64,000 bases of DNA from Phytoseiulus persimilis (taxonomy: Eukaryota; Arthropoda; Arachnida; Mesostigmata; Phytoseiidae). Location: assembly GCA_037576195.1 (NCBI GenBank), contig CM075103.1, forward strand, positions 38,019,250 to 38,083,249. Direction: 5' to 3'. Below are positions 47,796 through 58,502 of the stretch, piece after piece. Under the pieces are notes generated by a model that saw only the letters and a list, made by a program, of their open reading frames with translations, was not told the DNA's origin and ran no database searches. The translations under genes were made by a program, and so were the position numbers. How positions within the stretch are numbered: position 1 is the first letter of the stretch; each line of letters opens with the position of its first letter.

Positions 47796-48738
47796 GTCAC
47801 ACGTGCTAGCTCGAGCGTCTCTTCACTGCGGATACTGATCATGCGGCAAGGTTCTCTAGTTCCACGAGTCTTATAACGGATTTTCTGAATCGTAGAGCTG
47901 TCCATCGGTGATCACTTTGATTGACGGCCGGTTCGGTCGTTCTGCTCCAATGTTTTCAATATGATCTCGGCATCCGATAGAGGTGTGACGTTGTATCGCT
48001 GGTACCTCCCAGTTTCCTCGGGCCTAATCGCCCGTTTCTCGTTTTATCGAGAAGCCGAGTGGATCGGCTAGCGGAAGATATTCCGAGCGAGAGGTGGGAA
48101 GGAAAAATGACGGAGCGCGCTGGTTGATCGAATGGAGTTTAATTTGAGCCAGAGCACGGAGGTCCCAAGAAGAGGCCTAGACCGAGGGGCTCCGAGAAGG
48201 AATCTGTGGAGAAAATCCTCCCCCTTGTGTGGCATTGGGTTCTACATCTTGCACTTTTATGGCGCTATACGCTGTTCTGTCGGCACGGTCGTAAAACAAC
48301 GATTATCGCTTCGTCGTGTAGAATTCGGATCCGGGTCACGAGTTTCTTCTATTCCGCTTCCAGCGAAACTCTCCTTCTTGTCGCTTTAAGAGCTGTCATG
48401 GCTTGCCCTCAACGGAGGAACGGAGTTGCTGCATGTCGGCTGCAAGGGTCAAACATGCGAGAGGCTCTACCGACCATCTGGTTTCCACATTTTCCACTGG
48501 GGCAATTTGAACGGTCATTTCGCTGGCTTTGAAGGCGAGTTCTTTCCGGTCAGACTTTGATGAAGGCGACCACTCCAGCGAGCATTGTTAACTTTCGTGT
48601 GCAAGAGACGTTTGCTAAGGGCCGATATATGTAACTGCTGTTCTTATAGAGCATGGCCTGCTTGCCGCGCAGAACCTGTTCAAGAAACTCAAACGTAGAA
48701 AAGCAATTACAAAGTTAGAGCAGCAATGTTTGGCCAAG
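47796..48738. other. No recognised gene
   Basis: No domain, RNA or repeat recognised downstream of the secreted-protein gene. Confidence 0.45.
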
Positions 48739-48942
48739 ATGCTCGTTGTGATCTGCTTATTATGTGAGCGTCTTGGCGGTTTTTGCTTCCTCATAAGCAT
48801 CTCGCACGTCTGGCAGGGAGCCGCTCGTGTTGTCTTCCCTCCGGAATGGGGCGTGAGTCTCACGAGTTACGCTGTGACTCAGGGTCGATTAGGAGTTCTC
48901 GACCCCGAGCGGAGAGACCTCACCGTCTATTCATGGATGTAA
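48739..48942 (+). CDS. Weak candidate: 67-aa ORF with hydrophobic start
   Basis: An ATG at 48739 opens a 67-codon frame ending in TAA at 48940-48942. The N-terminus MLVVICLLCERLGGFCFLIS is hydrophobic but interrupted by a Glu-Arg pair, so it is a poor signal peptide. The remainder, including VVFPPEWGVSLTSYAVTQ, is balanced in composition. No TATA box, splice site or polyadenylation signal was tied to it and no family is recognised. It may be a chance frame. Confidence 0.15.
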   Translation: MLVVICLLCERLGGFCFLISISHVWQGAARVVFPPEWGVSLTSYAVTQGRLGVLDPERRDLTVYSWM

Positions 48943-51900
48943 TCATTTGATATTTTTGCTGGGCTCAACTGAAATGCTGAGACCCTACACGAAATGAAAT
49001 CCTGGCGTAACTTCCTGATCCTTGAGCGAGTCCCAGGCTTCCGACCGGGGTTGTGCGACTGCCACGGAAATCTAGTTAGCGACCCACGTAGGACCGAGTT
49101 TCTTCATCGCCTCGCACCCCCTCCCCCCCCTCCTCTCTTCTTATAGCGAATCTGGATCCCGCGATGCGTGCCGACTAATCAAGAGACAATGACCGAGCGG
49201 CCCGCCTGAAGCAAGAAACGACCAACACGAGAGAGACAATCCAATTCTTCGGTCGGAAATGCGGTCGCGTATCCGCCACGGAGAGCTGTGGTCGACAGGG
49301 CCTTAGCACAGAGAGAGAGAGATCGAGGATATCACCTTCTCGCACGTGATGCCTGACCGGGAGTATGTTTGACATCGCGTGTGAGTAGCTCATCGTGCCG
49401 AATAGATGGAATCGAATGTTTGAATATTTGAAAGATGGTTCCTGCAGGCGTTGAATCTATTTATGAAGCAGAATGCCGGAGTTAGTCTCGCCCGTCAAGG
49501 TTGAGCGTTATCGGCAGTGCTGTCTTTTCAATCGACGCTCAAGACAATCGATGCGAATGCGGGATAGTGACGGAGTGACGCGTTCGGAGTCTTCTCGCAA
49601 GCTTGACGCCCTGGGAAACGATAGATGACCCTCTTGGAATCCAAACTTCACATCGGATGAGCGTATGAGACACTCTCAGGAACCGTGATTCTACCCAGAT
49701 TCGGCATCGGTCTCGCGGAAGGGGTCGACCCGCGATGTCGAGTCTTGTTGCCCGTGAGGGGGATGTATATATATGTTGAAAGTTCTCATCATTCCCCATC
49801 CAAGGGCCTATGAGTATCAATGAGATTCGATCGCCTCTTCCGCTTCGAGCGCTCGCCTTTGTCGCAAACGGAAGGGATCATGATTCCCCGGCTCGGATCT
49901 CCCAAAACATATAAGTCCACGTGAAAAATGCCCAGAAACACCTCTCGCTCTGAATCCCGCGATTCATACATCCAATATGTTCTCAGACGCGTTCCCGAGG
50001 GAAACGAGTGTTTGATGCGGATCCTCTGGGAAGTAACTCATGACACTGCCCTCCTTGTGACGCGTCGCTTTGGGGTCCAATCCGAAGAATCGAGTGAGCA
50101 ACAGCCCTGTGTTCACAAAGTATTCAGGGTGAGCTGAGGCTTTTCATGGACCATTTTCCGTAACCATAACTCAATGAAGATGCATGCGATTTCCGAAAAT
50201 CCCATCCCATCCGAGAGATGTGCGTGGAATGACAGTTTCTCTCTTCCCTCACTTTATCAGCTCCGCGCGAAATGGGTAAGCCAGATCCCACTTGAGTTCG
50301 GGAACGCGTTTTTCGATCCGGGTGAATTCGGATTCCAAGAAGTGTCCTGAAAATACGCTATCACCACGAAATGCGAAGCGATTCGCCTTGGACATGGAGA
50401 TTCGCTCGAAATTAGCCAAGCTTGATACCAGCTATCATCCGTCTGATCCATGGGTTCTCTGTTGGGGAGGAAACGTTGCTAGGCCATCGGACTTCTCAAG
50501 AATTTTTGTCGACGGAATGGCGTCGCAAAATTCAGTCAACTACTGACACCCACAGACGCTTGAAGTTCCTCACATGCACCATTGAAATCAGCTCCAAAAC
50601 TCTCCTAGCGGCCGTCCCGTTCGCGAATCCATCTTTCTGCCTGGCACTGGCGCCATCTACGAAGGGGAATCGAACGATCTCCCGTTCCGCTGGTGCCGTC
50701 ATGAGCTCTTTTTCACTCGGAGTATGCGTCTCGCGGGAACGCCGAGATCAAACCAGAACTGAGTTATGGCCAGACGAGACCCCAAGATCGCTCTCGTGGG
50801 ATCATGACGCGGATGGCGAGCCTGGATCGGACCTGGCAAAAATTTAGGGATTCTACCGCCAGAGCACCTTGCAACACGAGTGGACATCTGAAAACCGCAA
50901 CTTGCATATCTCCCGCATCCCCGTCTGTCGCTGAAGGAAAGGCTTCTAGCGTGCGACTCTTGACTCGTCGTGCCACATCGCCATCGGGGCATTCAGCTGT
51001 TCCCTGCAGAGAAGTTAATGGATACCTCGTGAGTCGTTCCAATTTTTTTCGGCTCACGCCTCTAGCTGTTCTTCCGAGACGCAGCCGTAGCGGATTTGGA
51101 ACGAAGGGGTTTTCGCAATAATGTTTTGGAGGAGAAAAAACAACCCAGCAGTCGCTCGAGCGGATCATTCGCTTGCAGACCACTGCAGCCCCACTTCCAG
51201 GCCCTCGAGAGAAATGAGCGCAAAAACGCCTCCTCGCTGTCCGAGTTTTCTGCGGCGAAAGTATCCTACCCGAAACGAATGGAACTCGGCGGCCCAGGAT
51301 TTCCTCAAAACAATCGAGAGCCACCAACGTAGTCGGAGTTGCGGATTGGCAGCGATGATCAGACGGGATGAGATTTCAGATCATGTCCACGGAACGCATC
51401 GATAATGCGCACATATCCCAACGGGAATCGGAGAGCCATCCGGGAACGCGAAATTATTGGAATTATTCTCATATGGATCGCTCCGCCAACTCCCCCCTTC
51501 TTCCCTCCCCGAACCGTGCGGAATGAGGAGCTTCGCAACGCGGAGCCCCTACTGGATCTAATTGCGTACGTTCTTGGAAGGTTTCACAGCGGTTTTGACT
51601 GAGTCGAATCTGCTTCTCGGCATCCGAGTGAGTGACGTGGCTCCTTTCGATCAGAGCTGGCTGGGCGGCTGGAAGCCGTTCTTGGCTCGCTACTGACTCG
51701 GATCGGACAGGAACGTTGCTTTCGGAGTCTCGCTTCCTGTGCGCGGAAAACCCGTTGAGAAATCGCGCTCAGTTGGAGAAAACTCCACTTCTGAACACGA
51801 AATCTCTCCCCTAGAGCTCGACTTGTATTTGGTTTCCGGTGGATTCCAGCAACTGAGCGGAACGACGCAGCAGCAATCAGAACGATAATTTTCGGGCAGC

Positions 51901-53696
51901 AACTTCTAGAGTCGTGAGAGAGCTCGGGGCAAGCGGGCGGAAGCATTCGGATGAACAACTTGAGACTTCAACTTGTTCAGTTTCGAGGTTGTTGTTGTTC
52001 TTCCCCTCCTCAGTCTGTCCGAGCTGCCTTTTTCGTGCCGAAAGCAAGGAAGAGGAAACGGTTTGTAAACGCAATTCTGGAAATCATCTTCTCGCCCGGA
52101 GCTCCGAGCGGAGAGAGCCCGGGATAGTTCAGAAGACTCGACAGAGGAACGGCTCGTCGGCGGCACATAGGAAAGGAATTGGGCAGGCAGTGCCCCAGAG
52201 AACATTTGAAAGGAAGCTAAGCTTCGCTGCCGTCGTTCGCTCCTGTGGTTCCGATGAGTTATCATAAGAACATCGATCGACATGGCCTGCCCATTGATTT
52301 CCAAAGCCCCGTCGTCTCCGCAACCGCTTCCTCTTTGACGCTCGGCGGCCAACGCTGTGTGAGTCAGGCACACATCTGCAAGGGCTCGGCCAGCAGAGGG
52401 AAGAAGCTCTCCTCCCTCCTCAACGTGCTTTCAATCCGATTGCCGTCAACCGCGGGAATTAATCCCGAGGCAGCGAGAGGCGTCGCGACGCTGAGCTGCA
52501 ATCTGGGAACTGGATCACAGAAGGCGAACACGTGCTTGGATCTGCTGATTCACTGATTCTCGAGACTGGGTTCCGCTGTCCCTGACTTGTCTCAGTTGCC
52601 TGCGGCCGAACAACGGTCGCGCAAACGGCTCACTGTTCCGAGGAAGGCGTCGCTGAACCTCATCCAATCGGACGGTATTCATGTCAAGCGATGGACGCAG
52701 AGATAACGTTCACCTCCCCTTCCTTGCCAGTCACGTAGCGTGCATCTCTCATCAAGTTGACCTCATGGATGTTCTGCTGACTCGTTCCTTCCTTGCATGC
52801 TTCCCACAGCCTGCGAGCATCGAATCTAAGGAGTTCTCTATGACGGTGATCTCAACCTGCCATCATAATTTCGCTCAGAGCATTGTGCAGCTCCTTTGAA
52901 GGGGCTGCTGGGCGTGAGGTGGCGCGACTCTCTTTCTTGTGTGATGCTCAAAGCAGAAGATAAGGGTCAGGCGGGCTACTCGTCCGGCATCTTTCCCTGG
53001 GGACGGGCGGAGGAAGATTAAGCTGTACTCGCCAGTTCTTGAACGGGAGAGTCGCTGATGATGGGATGCGATTCGGCCTGTGGAAGCATTATTCGGACAC
53101 TGTCCATCATAGCTTTCGTCGGAACACATCCAGACTCTGGGTTCATCTGATTCGATTGCAACCGCGGCTCTGGTCACCATGCCTCGGATCAAAGTTCCGC
53201 TATTAACATTCCTGATACCCTTGTTGTGAGCAATACCTCCTGAATCTGATATTGAATGGAACTCCTGGAACCGCAGGGGTTCGAATGGGATGTACGGACT
53301 CTTTCCCGTCAAAGCGGACGAAAACTCAGCGAAAGAGGTCCAATGTTTCTCTTGTCAACCATTCGCGCCTTGTGGAGGCCGACACCGAACGCTCGCGGAA
53401 ACGTCGGGAAACAGAACCATTCATCCTAATTTCAACAAAAGGGTTCACAACAAAGGCGGGGAGACACCGACAGCAAGCACGGCGGCTGGTCGACAAACAG
53501 AAACAGCGACTATGGAACGAGAGAGTCACTTTGAGCGAAGTGATGCTGCATCGAAGAGCGGAATGGGAACCGATCGGGGCGGAAATTTGAAGAAGAGGAG
53601 TGTCTCTCTTTCCTTCTGTGCTCCATTGTGATCAGAACTGGCATTATCATCAGTAATCAGGCACTATTCATCAATCCATGGATATATGGGTGGAAA
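48943..53696. other. No recognised gene
   Basis: Frames of up to 187 codons overlap on both strands (for example minus 50764-51327, minus 51906-52373, plus 52221-52556). The last contains a strong internal GTGAGT donor at 52359. None has a recognisable domain. A C-rich tract (CCCCCTCCCCCCCC) lies near 49119-49132. Confidence 0.35.
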
Positions 53697-53745
53697 TTTA
53701 GAGTGCATTATGCACTCTAAATTATGCAGCAATTATGCATTGCTG
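53697..53745. repeat. Two adjacent palindromes
   Basis: TTTAGAGTGCAT (53697-53708) and ATGCACTCTAAA (53710-53721) form a perfect 12-bp inverted repeat around a single base. Next to it CAGCAAT (53727-53733) and ATTGCTG (53739-53745) form a 7-bp stem with a 5-base loop. The pair sits in an AT-rich patch bounded by two related stretches: ATCAGGCAC with GGATATATGGGTGG (about 53657-53692) and ATCAGGCAC with GGATATACGGGAGG (about 53769-53815). A small foldback element is possible. Confidence 0.75.
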
Positions 53746-56700
53746 TAATGAAAACTGAGAAGCTCAGATATCAGGCACTCAGTAATCTATCTCGTAAGAT
53801 GGATATACGGGAGGTATCAACTAATAAATGCCCGAACCTCCTATTCCCAACTATGACCAGGAGCGTCCTCAACCCCTAGATGACCGGGCACTCATTGAAC
53901 GTCAGAACTTCGGGCGTATGCGGGAGGCTTCGGAACCCAACTCGTGGCCTTACGCCTGCCGTAGCTTTTCTCTTCTCTGGAATCAAGTTGAAGGCTCGCT
54001 TTGAATCGGTGGTACCCACTGTAGAAGACAACTTCCACCTGGGAAGTTCCCTCTGGGGATCGCGCTTTCGCAATGAATTTCCGCAATGAGTGGAGCTTTT
54101 CATGCCCCCCTCGCAGCTGAGGTGTTTTCATTGCCACCGATCCTGTTTTCTTTTAGAAGCGCGAGTCCTCTGGACTCACGTGCTTCCTCTACCCCGCCAC
54201 CACGACTGAGCGCTTGTCAACGTCACGATCAAATACTGACGTCGAAGGTCCTCAACCTGAGCGACCAACGGAGCGATCTCTTTTCCCTGTTCAAACGAGG
54301 TGGAACATTAACCCCGCGGGAGCATATCTCCGAACCGCCTCGGACTCTGGGTATCCGGGCTAGCACTGGCGATCGGCCTTTTATTCCTTTTTTCGAACTG
54401 AAAGGTTGAATTCACTCCACGTGTCGGTATCCAGGTGAAGAAAGGATCCTAACGAACACAACCCTGTAACAGGAGGAACGGAGCGAACTGCAGTCGGTGC
54501 TTCATCCCTACCTCACCTTACCCCCGCCGGAGCACGGTCGTAGCCCCCTGCCGAAAAAGCCGGTTTTTTCCTGTTGCGTACACGTTCTCCAGAGATGAGA
54601 AGCGGATGTGTGTCCATCTGGGCAGTATTGGCTCTCTTCGCATTCCGGAACTTGCTTGAATGTGCGACACTAGGCGCGCGTCGTCGAAACTCCGTGGAGG
54701 AAGGAGAATCGGTGTGGATCGCTCCTACAAAATCGAATACTGAATCGAAAGTGGCAGAACTTGATTGATAACGTTCGATTCATAGGCACCCGTTTCCCGC
54801 CGCATTGAAGGCATGTTGATTTTTGAGTGAAAACGGATGATCGATGAACGAGGATGTGAATAACTGTTGACGGTGGTTCCTGTGAGGCGGAGGATGGATT
54901 GAAGAGCGGAATGCTGATGAGGAATAACTGGGACCGCCATGGATCTAGCGGACCTATCGACCAGACTGAAGCACGAATTCAAACCTCCCTGGCATCGTTT
55001 CTCTCGTTCCCGGCTCCCGTGTTAGGAAACGCGAACGGAAAACTTGTGTGGATCCCATGGAGGAGAGCGACGATAAATTGTTTCACAGCAACCGAGGTAA
55101 ATAATGGCCTGATAGCGCTTGAACTTTTCGGCTGTTGATGCCAAATATCGTATCAGAACCTTGGTTCCCTTGAGGAAGCAACGAATCGCAGTTTTCGCCA
55201 GACCACCCCCCGCAGGTCACATGGATCATTTTCCACTAGAATTCAGAACAAAATGAAAATCTTCATCCATCATTTCAGAGCCGACACCACAAAAAAAAAC
55301 ATGGAAGTGGGGCGGATCTGAGGCACTTCCCTCTCCGCGATGGATCGGGTGAGTATTTGTCAGCTCTCGATCAGTAGAGCTCCCAATGACCGTACATGTC
55401 CTTTTCCGATCGTTTGTCCGGTTTCCTTGAGCAACCGATAGAACCTTCGGCTCTCAGGTTCTCAGATCGAGTGGTCAAGCATGTTCTCGACTGAATTTCC
55501 CCATCGAAGAGCTCGATGGTTCTCGGGCAACAGAGCGCGAAACGATTCTGGAATTGTTGAGGGATAAGTGGGGAGCATTCTCACGACAGCTGGCTCATCG
55601 GTCCTCGATCACTGTCTGTGGGGCACCACGTGTTTGAGTGTGTTGACAGAGTTCCGAAACACCTTGAGGTGTACTGCGGGATCGAGTTGAAGCCGTCTGG
55701 CGGCCTCGTCTATAAGGAACCAACGGGCCGAAAGATCACACGCTAGGGTACATTTCTGAGCATCGCATTCCACCCTCAAGAAAATTTTGAGAGAATCCTT
55801 TGAGAGAATTTTGAGAAAAATGTCCGGTTACATGGGAGCTCTACCGATCATAGATCTGATGCGGAATTCGAGATCTACGTTATGAGGGAATCACAGCTCC
55901 CCGGGTCGTGTTCTACGGGAGCAAATAGGTTTTAGAGAAGCAGCGTGGAGAACCTCATTTCTTCCAATTTACGTGAAAATTTCCGATTCGTCAGTTGCGT
56001 ATCCAAGCCCGGAGGTACTTGGTTCGGCCCGTCGGAGGAACTTGCTGATGCTCGTTCCTGAGTGCGAGAAATTTTCAGAAATATGCCTTGCAGCAGACGG
56101 GCTCACTCAGGAATCGTGGAGCACCCAAGGTTCGGAGAGAGTTGAGGTAGTATCATCTCACTAGGATAGAAGAGGCATGTTGTGCCATGTGACAGGAGAA
56201 TTGGTCCGTGCCTCATCCGAGTACTGTTTATGATGCTTCTAGTCTGAAGAGATAGAATCGACTGCGATGAATGGTGAGGGCACGGAATGAAACACTGCTA
56301 AATCGATAACAATCATCTGAACTGACAATCACAGATAGCGAGCCGTATAACTCGACTGCGGATTCGGATTGCGGCAGTCCGAAATATGACATGGCCCCGA
56401 TAACATTCGATCGGGAATCGGCTTCGAGGACGGTTCCGGAGACTAGAACGGTTTTCCGATGTTAGATCTCTGTCTTGTGTCTGATCAGACCACCAAGGGC
56501 AGGAACCAGGGGGGACCCCTTCTTCTTAAGATTCGCATGGATGAGAGGTTTTTGCAGAACCTACTACTTCCGATGCATCAGTCATCATTCCTTCCATGAA
56601 TGACATAAGAATAATGAACATTCCCTGAAAGGGCTCCGGTGATACCCATGTCAGGGTGGTATCCATGGAACATCAAAGATACCCCCGCAGCAAGGAGCCG

Positions 56701-57193
56701 ACCTAGCCGGGGACATGGTCTTTATTTGTTCAAGAGCTTCATGGATGAGGAAAGGCCCGCACATGGAGCCTTCCTTAGCCAATCTATCCAGAGCTTCTCA
56801 TCAATCGTCCCTCCATCTCGAATCATTGACAAAGCCCACAGACTCATTCGGACACGGAACCAGGACCTGGCGCTCGTTGCTGGAAGCCATCGATCTGAGA
56901 AGAGAAGTTGAAAGAGCCGTTTGGAATTACGAAGCGGGAGCGTCTCTGATGCTATTCTCAACCGGCTGAATGTCTGCTTGTAGAGCCCTTGATCTGTGTC
57001 GATGGCTGAAGACGCGTAACAGTGAGCTTTTGTGATTTCTACGACCTCTCATGAGCCGCGGACGTCAGACAGTGAAGCTGCGGAATCAAGTTAGCGGCTG
57101 CTGACTCATGGCTCGCCAAGGCGCCTCCCTAAATTCCACGACGGCTCTGACTCGGCGGCTGGAGCCGAAGAGCTCGGAGCCAAGTTGCGAGCA
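53746..57193. other. No recognised gene
   Basis: A minus-strand stop-free stretch at 55609-55827 has a protein-like translation, including LIDEAARRLQLDPAVHLKVF, without a recognised family or start. Short GAGAGAATTTTGAG-type repeats lie at 55784-55820. Nothing else recognised. Confidence 0.35.
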
Positions 57194-57343
57194 ATGCTCT
57201 TTATCATATGTTGTTCGTGTTTCGCTTGCTTGAGCGGGCTCGATACGGCGACTGAAGGAGCACCACAAATCTCAAAGGAGCTCGACTTTCTGAGTGAGGA
57301 GGAAACTCGCCAGGGTTCCTGCTCCGGCGTCGATACAGCTTGA
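57194..57343 (+). CDS. Weak candidate: 49-aa ORF with signal-like start
   Basis: An ATG at 57194 opens 49 codons ending in TGA at 57341-57343. The start, MLFIICCSCFACLSG, reads as a compact signal peptide, and the remaining 34 residues are acidic and end SCSGVDTA. The frame is open a further 33 codons upstream, so this may be the middle of an exon and the hydrophobic stretch a membrane segment. It overlaps the beginning of another plus-strand frame (57340-57705) of 121 codons with no recognised domain. No promoter or polyadenylation signal was linked. Confidence 0.15.
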   Translation: MLFIICCSCFACLSGLDTATEGAPQISKELDFLSEEETRQGSCSGVDTA

Positions 57344-58118
57344 GATTGAAACTTGTTCACTTGATCACATGCAGCATCCGTCTCAGACGGAGCGGCTCAG
57401 TTCCTGTGGAACTTTTCCGAGTCGTTCACTTGCCGTATGCCGATGGGTTGATCTATGAGTTCGCCTCCCGTTTCACAGACCCGCGAGAAAATGTGCTGGA
57501 AGCCCAGTTCATGCAGCCGCATTGCATCGAAAAGAGTCATTGCCATGACATTCCAGGCGTTCTCTCATTTCACGGAGCTGACCTTGATGAGAGCACGATA
57601 GTTCATCACCAAGAGTATCGAAAGTGGGAAGCAACGCTTGCTATCATATCTGCGGCACGCAGACTGAGTACAGCTATTGACGCGCTCAACCACTGGTGTT
57701 GGTAAAATTTCCGCTATTGCAGATCGTCGCCGTCTCACCAGTGACGAATTCGCCGCTAAATGAGCTTTCTGTGCACTAAGCTTGTTGAAAGCTTACTCAA
57801 GGTCGGGAATGACTAAGGCCGTGAAGTTTGAGTGATTTTTCGAAATTATTCGATCAATCACCTTGAATTGATCAGTTGCAACGAGGGTATGATTTCGAAG
57901 AAAAGCACTTGAACTTCGAGCCTCCGGCTATGACCCATGACCGAATAGCGGTTGATTGGCTTGACCTCGATGCGCATGCGCCTGGACATGGTTGTCACCG
58001 CTTGTGGAGTGCTTCGCGTTGTTGCATTGAATCTAAGAAGGTTGTGTCCGGTATTTTGGAATAGGTCATAAAATCAGCTGGTAGTATGGGAACTTGCCCT
58101 CAGACAAGTGGATGATAG
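57344..58118. other. No confident gene
   Basis: Contains the 121-codon plus frame at 57340-57705 noted above, which looks protein-like but carries no known motif and no transcript signals. The rest shows nothing I can name. Confidence 0.35.
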
Positions 58119-58199
58119 AATAGGCTCCTCTGGTATTGATCGGATCGACTTGGAACAAACTGCATGATGTAGGGCGGCTCACCGGGAAGGACTTAGGCC
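58119..58199 (+). repeat. 81-bp element block, copy 1
   Basis: Matches 58406-58486 over 81 bp with four differences (about 95% identity), no indels and the same orientation. It begins AATAGGCTCCTCTGGTATTG and ends with GGGAAGGACTTAGGCC. Blocks of this type (ATAGGCTCC followed by GGGAAGGACATAGGC) recur next to GTTTG microsatellites in dispersed repeats of many arthropods, as I remember them. This copy is followed by about 160 bases of other sequence rather than the 45-bp array, so it looks like a fragment of a related element. Confidence 0.8.
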
Positions 58200-58358
58200 C
58201 CCTCCCCCTCCCCTCCTCGCGATTTACCCCAACTTTGACCCCCTCCATACTGTCACCCGCATCCAAATTCTGAAGATAAGGTGCATCACCCCGGTATGAC
58301 GCCAGCCAGACACTTAGGCCTCATCCCATCGGATATACTTCCCCACCCCCTCTCCCAT
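58200..58358 (+). other. Fragment following block copy 1
   Basis: C-rich sequence between the first 81-bp block and the TATATATA tract. It may be the interior of a partial related element, which would place the second element next to or inside it. No coding feature. Confidence 0.35.
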
Positions 58359-58405
58359 CTATATATATAAAAATCCAGGGTCTGTTTGTTTGTTTGTTTG
58401 TCCTC

Positions 58406-58486
58406 AATAGGCTCCTCTGGTATTGATCGGATCGACTTGGAACAAACTGCATAATGTGGGGTGGCTCACCGGGAAGGACATAGGCC
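58406..58486 (+). repeat. 81-bp element block, copy 2
   Basis: Second copy of the block at 58119-58199, here placed between the (GTTT)n tract and the start of array 2. It lies 287 bp downstream of the first copy in the same orientation. Confidence 0.8.
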
Positions 58487-58502
58487 ACCCACCCCTTCCC
58501 CC

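Noticed and set aside
27220-55720. Shared TTTCGGCYCGTTGGTTC motif at about 27214 and 55720 as a protein family link
   Set aside because: Similarity is limited to about 18 bases and is expected by chance at this sequence length.
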